Source: Acidovorax facilis (GTDB taxonomy: Bacteria > Pseudomonadota > Gammaproteobacteria > Burkholderiales > Burkholderiaceae_C). From it: a DNA stretch of 38,640 nucleotides. Positions within the stretch are counted from its first letter, which is position 1. Each line of letters begins with the position of its first letter. The stretch covers positions 1 to 38,640 of the forward strand of contig NZ_JAMXAX010000044.1 of NCBI RefSeq assembly GCF_023913775.1. Reading direction: 5' to 3'. The notes under the pieces were generated by a model. That model did not search any database, was not told where the DNA came from, and saw only the letters and a program-made list of their open reading frames with translations. Positions 33,557-38,640 of this stretch are shown in pieces. Both the position numbers and the translations under genes were made by a program.

Positions 33557-35149
33557 CTATTGGCCTGCGGCCGCCTGTGCCACCGCCTCAGACTTCGCCG
33601 CCATGGCCGCCGCCAGCCCGCCCCACTTTTCGTGGAACAGGCCCGCGTCCATGGTCTTCACATCGCGCATGATCGGCTTGAAGCCCATGTGCGCCAGCAC
33701 GTCGCGCTCCAGGTCAATGCCGGGCGCAATCTCGGTCAGCTCCAGCCCTTCGGTGGTCAGGTGGAACACGGCGCGCTCGGTGACGAAAAGCACGTTCTGC
33801 TCCCGCTGGGCAGCATCCAGCCCGTTGAAGGTGATCTGCTCGACCTTCTCGATGAACTTGCGCGAGCGGCCTTCCTTGACGATGGTGAGCTGGCCGTCGG
33901 CCACCTTCACCTCCAGGCCACCCGCCGTGAAGGTGCCGCAGAACACCAGGTTCTTGGTCGAGCGCGTGATGTTCACAAAACCACCGCAGCCCACGGGCCG
34001 GCCGTTGAACTTGCTCACGTTCACGTTGCCGTGGTTGTCGGCCTGCGCCAGGCCCAGGAAGCTCGCGTCCAGCCCGCCGCCGTCGTAAAAGTCGAACTGC
34101 AGTGACTGCTCAATGATCGCGTCGGCGTTGTAGGCCGTGCCAAAGTCGCCCAGCTGCGCCGGGATGCCGCCGGTGATGCCACTTTCCACGCTCAGCGTGA
34201 ACTGGTCCGCCACGCCCTCTTCCGCCGCCACCGACGGCACACCGGCCGGAATACCGATGCCCAGGTTGGTGATGGCGCCCGGCTTCAGCTCCAGCGCGGT
34301 ACGGCGTGCGATGACCTTGCGCTCATCCAGCGCCATGGGCGCCAGCGAGTTCACCGGCACGCGCACGTCGCCACACAGCGCGGCGTTGAACTGCGTGGTG
34401 ATGGTCTGCATGTGGTTCTCGGGCTGGCTGACCACCACGTAGTCCACCGACACGCCGGGCACCTTGACCGACTTGGGGTGCAGGCTGCCCACCTTGACGA
34501 TGCGCTCCACCTGCGCGATCACGATGCCGCCGCAGGCCTTGGCCGCGTGGGCGATGTTGATCTGCTCCAGCAGCACGCCTTCCTTGTCGAGCGTGATGTT
34601 GCCGTTCTCGTCGGCCAGCGTGCCGCGGATGATGGCCACATCGACCTTGGGCGAGGGGTAGAACAGCCATTCCTCGCCGTTGAATTCCACCAGCTTCACG
34701 AGGTCTTCGGTGGACTTGCTGTTGAGCTTGCCGCCTTCGATGCGCGGGTCTACAAACGTGCCCAGACCCACCTTGGTCAGCAGCCCGGGGCTGCGGCTGG
34801 CGATGTGGCGCGTGAGGTGCGACAGGCTGCCCTGCGGGAAGTTGTAGGCCTCCACCTCGCCGTCAAACACCATCTTCATCATCTCGGCACCCGTCTGGCC
34901 GAAGTGGCCGGCCACCGTGCGCTTGATCATGCCGGGGTGGGCAAAGTGCACCATGCCCGCGTCCTTGCTGTTGCCAATGGCGCCGCAGGCCCAGGTGGTC
35001 ACGTTCTTCGGACTGCCGTGGTCGAGGAAGTTTTTCTCGATGCCCTTGAGCACTTCCTCCGGCAGGCTGGAGACGGCCAGACCGCCCAAAAAGATGGTGG
35101 CGTTGTCGGGGATCAGGGCCCCGGCCTGGGCTGCGGTGATGATTTTCAT
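33557..35149 (-). CDS. Acyl-CoA:acetate/3-ketoacid CoA transferase (fused alpha-beta)
   Basis: 530 aa from ATG 35149 (MKIITAAQAG). Both halves of a class I CoA transferase are fused, as in YdiF. The alpha half (1-250) has DNATIFLGGLAVSSLPEEVLKGIE and WACGAIGN. The beta half has LGIGIPAGVPSVAAEEG and the catalytic Glu322 in SVESGITGG, which forms the glutamyl-CoA intermediate. GGGLDASFLGLAQADNHGNVNVSKF is also typical. It moves CoA between carboxylic acids, either activating the pathway substrate or releasing a product. It is the last gene of the minus-strand operon with two thiolase-fold enzymes. Confidence 0.92.
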   Translation of the reverse strand: MKIITAAQAGALIPDNATIFLGGLAVSSLPEEVLKGIEKNFLDHGSPKNVTTWACGAIGNSKDAGMVHFAHPGMIKRTVAGHFGQTGAEMMKMVFDGEVEAYNFPQGSLSHLTRHIASRSPGLLTKVGLGTFVDPRIEGGKLNSKSTEDLVKLVEFNGEEWLFYPSPKVDVAIIRGTLADENGNITLDKEGVLLEQINIAHAAKACGGIVIAQVERIVKVGSLHPKSVKVPGVSVDYVVVSQPENHMQTITTQFNAALCGDVRVPVNSLAPMALDERKVIARRTALELKPGAITNLGIGIPAGVPSVAAEEGVADQFTLSVESGITGGIPAQLGDFGTAYNADAIIEQSLQFDFYDGGGLDASFLGLAQADNHGNVNVSKFNGRPVGCGGFVNITRSTKNLVFCGTFTAGGLEVKVADGQLTIVKEGRSRKFIEKVEQITFNGLDAAQREQNVLFVTERAVFHLTTEGLELTEIAPGIDLERDVLAHMGFKPIMRDVKTMDAGLFHEKWGGLAAAMAAKSEAVAQAAAGQ

Positions 35150-35186
35150 GGTGCTGTGCTCTTGCAAATGGGTGTGAAGACTGGAT

Positions 35187-36440
35187 TTACGCGTCGGTGT
35201 TCTCGATCAGCAATGCAATGCCTTGCCCGCCGCCCACACAGGCGCTGGAGATGCCGTAGCGCAGCCCACGGCGGCGCAGCTCGCGCGCCAGGGTGACCGT
35301 CAGGCGCACGCCGGTGGCGGCTAGCGGGTGGCCCAGCGCAATCGCACCGCCGTTCACGTTGAGCTTGTTCAGGTCCAGCCCCAGCTCGCGGCCCACGGCC
35401 AGGGTCTGTGCGCCCTGGGCCTCGTTGATTTCGAACAGGCCGATGTCATCCAGCGTGAGGCCGGTGCGTGCCAGCAGCGCGCGAATGGCCGGGGCCGGGC
35501 CGATGCCCATGTACTCGGGTGCCACACCCACAGCGGCCACACCGCGCAGGCGCGCCAGGGGCTTGAGGCCACGCTGCTGCACATAGGCATCGCTGGCCAC
35601 CACGGCGCCCACGGCGCCGTCCACCAGGGCCGAGCTGTTCCCAGCGGTCTGCACGCCGCCGGGGTAGACCGTGCGCAGCGCGGCCAGGGCTTCAACCGGC
35701 GAGGGGCGCGGGTGGGTGTCGCGGTCCAGCTGCGCCACCTTGCGGGGCAGCGTGATGCCGCGCGTGGCGTAACCTTCCAGTTCAAACTTCTCGCTGGTCA
35801 CTGGCACGATCTCGCCCGCCAGAAAGCCATCCTCCTGCGCCTTGAGCGCGCGGGCAAAGGACTGTGAGGCATAGGCGTCCACATCCTCGCGGGTGATGCC
35901 GTATTTCTTGGCCAGGTTCTCGGCCGTCTCGATCATCGTCACCGGGCCTGCGGTGTCGATCAATGCCTCCATCAGGAAGTCCTTGAACTCCACGGGCGCG
36001 CCCAGCTTGAAGCCGGTGCGGTGTGTGTAGGCCGCAATCGGGTTGCGCGTCATGGACTCGGTGCCCACCACCAGCGCCACGTCGGCATAGCCCAGCGCGA
36101 TTTGGTCGGCGGCCTGGCGGAACAGCTCAAAGCCCGTGCCGCAGATGCGTTGCACCAGGATGGCGGGCACGGCCTGCGGCACGCCTGCATACAGGCCAAT
36201 GTGGCGCGGCAGCACAAAGGCGTCGAAATCGGCCTGCGCCATGGAGCCCGTGATGACCGAGCCCACATCGGCTGCGGGCACGCCGCTGCGCTCCAGCACG
36301 GCGCGCGCCACCTTGATGCCCATGTCCGTGGGCGACACATGGCCCAGCGGGCCGCAGTAATCGACCATGGGCGTGCGCACGCCGTCCACCAGCCAGGCGT
36401 TCAGGGGGGCGGAGAAAGAGCTTGTCGAAGCGGTAGTCAT
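35187..36440 (-). CDS. Thiolase (acetyl-CoA acyltransferase)
   Basis: 417 aa. The acylation Cys100 in LVQRICGTGFEL, His371 in GGAIALGHPLAATG and Cys401 in SSACVGGGQG make a complete thiolase triad. The usual N-E-A-F loop reads NEAQ (339-342), changing a normally aromatic residue near the substrate. The enzyme would cleave a 3-ketoacyl-CoA with CoA to acetyl-CoA and a shorter acyl-CoA. It starts 2 bases after the stop of the upstream thiolase-like gene (TGACCATG), so the two are coupled and may form a complex. Confidence 0.92.
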   Translation of the reverse strand: MTTASTSSFSAPLNAWLVDGVRTPMVDYCGPLGHVSPTDMGIKVARAVLERSGVPAADVGSVITGSMAQADFDAFVLPRHIGLYAGVPQAVPAILVQRICGTGFELFRQAADQIALGYADVALVVGTESMTRNPIAAYTHRTGFKLGAPVEFKDFLMEALIDTAGPVTMIETAENLAKKYGITREDVDAYASQSFARALKAQEDGFLAGEIVPVTSEKFELEGYATRGITLPRKVAQLDRDTHPRPSPVEALAALRTVYPGGVQTAGNSSALVDGAVGAVVASDAYVQQRGLKPLARLRGVAAVGVAPEYMGIGPAPAIRALLARTGLTLDDIGLFEINEAQGAQTLAVGRELGLDLNKLNVNGGAIALGHPLAATGVRLTVTLARELRRRGLRYGISSACVGGGQGIALLIENTDA

Positions 36441-36442
36441 GG

Positions 36443-37657
36443 TCAGGCCTTGGAAGTGGTTTTGGTGTCGGTCACGCGCAGCACGGTGGCATAGCCGGTG
36501 TCGCCCGCAGCACAGCCGGTGAACAGGCCCACGCCGCCGCCACGCAGCACCAGTTCTTCGATCAGCTCGATGATGGCGCGCATGCCGGTGGGCGCCTGCG
36601 GGTGGCCCCAGATGATGGAGCTGCCGTAGTTGTTCATGCGCTCCCAGGCAAAGCCGGTGTCGCGCGCCAGGGCGATGTCGTTCACGGCAAATGGGTTGTG
36701 CGTCTTGATGGCGTGCACATCGGCAATGGACAAGCCCGCGTTCCTGAGTGCGTTGAACGCGGCAGGCGACGGCGCCATGGGCATGTAGCCCGCCTCCACC
36801 CGCGACATGCCAAAGCCCAGGATCTCGACCTCAATGCCCGGGTCGGTGGCCACGGCACGGGCCCGTTCGCGCGTGGTGACGATGGCGCCCGCGTTGCCGT
36901 CGGCCGGGTGCGTCTGGCCGCCAAAGGTCACGGTGCCGCCCTCCTTCACCGGCTTGAGCTTGGCCAGGCCCTCGGCGGTGGTGGGGAAGATGCCTTCGTC
37001 GGCGCTGAGAGTGCCCGTCTGCTTGCGGAATTTGGAATCGGTGATCGGCACATCGGCCATGTAGCGCTTTTGAAAGGCGCGGTCGTCGGCCAGCGCCGCC
37101 TGGTACTGCGTGTAGCGGTGCAGCTTGAGTGCGTGCTGCTCCTCGGTGGTGATGCCGTAGCGCGCCGCCACGTTCTCGCCGGTCTGCAGCATGGGGTTCT
37201 TAGCGTAGGGGTCGTGGCCCATGTTGTCGGGCACCCAGTGCTCGGTGATGCCGTAGCCGCCGGTGCCGCTCGAATCCGGGTAGTAGACGACGGGCCCGTT
37301 GGACTGGCGGTCGGCCATCACCAGCAGCGCGCTGGTGGCCGTTCCGCAGGCCACCTCTTGCGCGGCCATCTGCAGCGCGCGCACACTGGTGGCGCAGGCC
37401 TGCTGCACCGTGGGCCCGGCCACACGGTCGATACCCATCATGCCGGTGACCCAGGGCAGGCCGTAGAAGCTGCCCTTTTGCGGGTTGGTGATCCCGAGGA
37501 TCGCCAGGTCCACTGCGGCCAGGTCGTAGCCCCGCGTGGCGAGCGCCTGCTTGCCCACGGCGGCGGCCAGCGGCAGCGCGTTGAGGTTGGCCAGCGTGCC
37601 CTGCCACTTGGCAAACGGGGACGACCAGTAGATACCGTAGGGGATGAAGGCGTTCAT
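36443..37657 (-). CDS. Thiolase-superfamily protein (acetyl-CoA acyltransferase-like)
   Basis: 404 aa from ATG 37657, with AAGGA 8 bases upstream; the frame's earlier start lies within the operator region. It is a divergent thiolase: Cys88 in VQQACATSVRAL, HNPF (320-323) in place of NEAF, His352 in IIWGHPQAPTG and Cys382 in FTGCAAGDTG. All catalytic residues seem present. The core is distant from the adjacent standard thiolase, in the manner of subunits such as BbsB of benzoylsuccinyl-CoA thiolase or sterol-carrier thiolases; that comparison is from memory. It is the first gene of the operon and is divergent from the crotonase. Confidence 0.85.
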   Translation of the reverse strand: MNAFIPYGIYWSSPFAKWQGTLANLNALPLAAAVGKQALATRGYDLAAVDLAILGITNPQKGSFYGLPWVTGMMGIDRVAGPTVQQACATSVRALQMAAQEVACGTATSALLVMADRQSNGPVVYYPDSSGTGGYGITEHWVPDNMGHDPYAKNPMLQTGENVAARYGITTEEQHALKLHRYTQYQAALADDRAFQKRYMADVPITDSKFRKQTGTLSADEGIFPTTAEGLAKLKPVKEGGTVTFGGQTHPADGNAGAIVTTRERARAVATDPGIEVEILGFGMSRVEAGYMPMAPSPAAFNALRNAGLSIADVHAIKTHNPFAVNDIALARDTGFAWERMNNYGSSIIWGHPQAPTGMRAIIELIEELVLRGGGVGLFTGCAAGDTGYATVLRVTDTKTTSKA

Positions 37658-37687
37658 GACAGGGTCCTTGCTTGGATTGCGCACCAA

Positions 37688-37711
37688 TTTTAGTTATTTA
37701 TCATAACCATA
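37688..37711. promoter_or_regulatory. Operator-like repeat O1 in the thiolase/crotonase divergent promoter
   Basis: TTTTAGTTAT-TTATC-ATAACCATA: GTTAT (37693-37697) is inverted as ATAAC (37703-37707) with 5 bases between. It is repeated with two changes at 37768-37791, exactly 80 bases away. It is 31 bases upstream of the thiolase-like gene's start. The MarR protein encoded at 32972 is the candidate ligand. Confidence 0.78.
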
Positions 37712-37726
37712 TGAGTCGCTTGAAAA

Positions 37727-37745
37727 GCTAGGGAAACCCCCTAGC
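37727..37745. other. Perfect 7-bp hairpin midway between the two operator-like repeats
   Basis: GCTAGGG (37727-37733) pairs with CCCTAGC (37739-37745) around AAACC. It lies centrally between the repeats at 37688 and 37768 in the divergent promoter. It could be a further protein-binding dyad or structure in the leader RNA of whichever gene starts beyond it. Confidence 0.55.
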
Positions 37746-37767
37746 AAAGAGCGGCCTTGCGGTCTTG

Positions 37768-37791
37768 TTTTAGTTATTTTTGATAACCATA
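37768..37791. promoter_or_regulatory. Operator-like repeat O2 in the thiolase/crotonase divergent promoter
   Basis: TTTTAGTTAT-TTTTG-ATAACCATA repeats the 37688-37711 sequence in the same orientation, with GTTAT/ATAAC arms at 37773-37777 and 37783-37787. It is 26 bases before the crotonase ATG, so a bound repressor would block that promoter. Together the two sites give each divergent promoter its own copy. Confidence 0.78.
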
Positions 37792-37816
37792 ATTTCCCTA
37801 ACTCACTCACACCACC

Positions 37817-38602
37817 ATGACCAAGAACTCCGACATCTCCCTTGAAATCCGTGGCGAACGCGAGGAAATCGCGGTCATCCGCCTCACCCGCCCCGCCAAG
37901 CGCAATGCGCTCAACGACGGCCTGATCCTGGCGCTGCGCGACGTGATGGACAACCTGCCCGCCAGCGTGGGTGCCGCCGTGATCGATGGCGATGGCGAAC
38001 ACTTCTGCTCGGGCCTGGACCTGTCCGAGCTGAAAGAGCGCGACGCGGGCCAGGGCCTGCACCACTCGCGCATGTGGCATGCAGCGCTGGACCGCGTGCA
38101 GTTCGGCCCCGTGCCCGTGGTGGCCGCGCTGCACGGCGCGGTGGTGGGTGGCGGGCTGGAGCTGGCCAGCGCCTGCCACATCCGCGTGGCCGATGAATCC
38201 ACCTTCTACGCGCTGCCCGAAGGCTCGCGCGGCATCTTTGTGGGCGGCGGCGGCGCGGTGCGCATTCCGCGCCTGATCGGCACGGCCCGCATGACCGACA
38301 TGATGATGACCGGCCGCGTCTACAACGCCGTGGACGGCGAGCGTGTGGGTTTTGCCCAATACCTCGTGCCCACCGGCACCGCATTCGACAAGGCCTTTGA
38401 GCTGGCCCAGCGCATTGCGCAGAACGCACCGCTGACCAACTACGCACTGATGCACGCGCTGCCCCGCATTGCCGAGCAGCCGTCAGACCAGGGCCTGATG
38501 ACCGAAGCCATGATGGCCGCCATTGCCCAGAGCGCGCCCGAAGCCAAGGCCCGCGTGCGCGCCTTCCTCGACGGCAAGGCAGCCAAGGTCCAGAAGGCCT
38601 GA
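37817..38602 (+). CDS. Enoyl-CoA hydratase/isomerase (crotonase family)
   Basis: 261 aa, normal length. Both catalytic glutamates of hydratases are in place: Glu115 in HGAVVGGGLELASACH and Glu135 in ALPEGSRGIF. The oxyanion-hole segments are HFCSGLDLSEL (about 62-72) and the GAVVGGG loop. The glycine-rich GIFVGGGGAVRIPRLIG segment is longer in Gly than usual (normally P-G-x-G). It would hydrate a 2-enoyl-CoA for the thiolase step. It is divergent from the thiolase/CoA-transferase operon and shares its promoter repeats. No CoA ligase or acyl-CoA dehydrogenase is in view; they may follow beyond the right edge. Confidence 0.93.
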   Translation: MTKNSDISLEIRGEREEIAVIRLTRPAKRNALNDGLILALRDVMDNLPASVGAAVIDGDGEHFCSGLDLSELKERDAGQGLHHSRMWHAALDRVQFGPVPVVAALHGAVVGGGLELASACHIRVADESTFYALPEGSRGIFVGGGGAVRIPRLIGTARMTDMMMTGRVYNAVDGERVGFAQYLVPTGTAFDKAFELAQRIAQNAPLTNYALMHALPRIAEQPSDQGLMTEAMMAAIAQSAPEAKARVRAFLDGKAAKVQKA

Positions 38603-38640
38603 AGATGCGAGCCCCCCGCCCGCGCCAGTGAGTTCTTGAA

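Overview
This 38.6-kb window is a GC-rich bacterial chromosome segment. Gene content and order (ilvE, zf-CHCC protein, radA, alr/lplT, torF-glnK-amtB, comM, glcE/glcF), LPS-core genes and characteristic dispersed repeats point to a beta-proteobacterium of the Burkholderiales, most likely Comamonadaceae close to Acidovorax. That placement is inference from recognised families; no database was searched. I see no rRNA, tRNA, CRISPR array, prophage or plasmid functions. The only transposase is the N-terminus of an IS30-family gene cut by the left edge.

Layout. (1) 1-378: IS30-family edge and a GC-rich repeat. (2) 378-4771, minus strand: LPS outer-core/O-antigen genes (GT4 glycosyltransferase, O-antigen ligase, WaaE-type GT2) behind a small zinc-ribbon protein and ilvE. 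(3) 4899-6744: a membrane protein and radA. (4) 6848-15343: a mixed block with an HpaI-type aldolase, a ketopantoate-reductase-like enzyme, a GST, an orphan oligopeptide-type binding protein, a divergent LysE/ArgO exporter with an ArgP-like regulator, a divergent siderophore-interacting reductase with a MarR regulator, and a Gly-rich membrane protein. (5) 15472-18027: divergent alr and lplT. (6) 18220-23630: EamA transporter, glutathione peroxidase, a divergent acyltransferase/LytTR pair, and a WYL regulator with a GyrI-like protein. (7) 23834-28077: a ProQ/FinO-family gene with a frameshifted N-terminus, then glcF, a YoaK-family protein and glcE. (8) 28339-31036: torF-glnK-amtB behind a good sigma-54 promoter and an NtrC-type dyad. 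(9) 31261-32805: comM. (10) 32972-38602: a MarR regulator and an acyl-CoA catabolic cluster (CoA transferase, two thiolase-fold enzymes, divergent crotonase) whose divergent promoter carries two near-identical 24-bp operator-like repeats.

The most unusual material is non-coding. A 269-bp element with 31-bp terminal inverted repeats and a second 25-bp internal dyad sits exactly between argP and the siderophore-interacting gene and supplies the last codons of the latter. A GC-rich repeat family (four copies) starts at, or within a few bases of, the stop codon of four unrelated genes. An AT-richer hairpin repeat family (six copies or remnants) lies between genes, supplies the end of one gene and appears in frame inside glcE. 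I found no clear evidence of a novel multi-gene defence or metabolic system; these repeats and the ProQ poly-C frameshift are the best leads.
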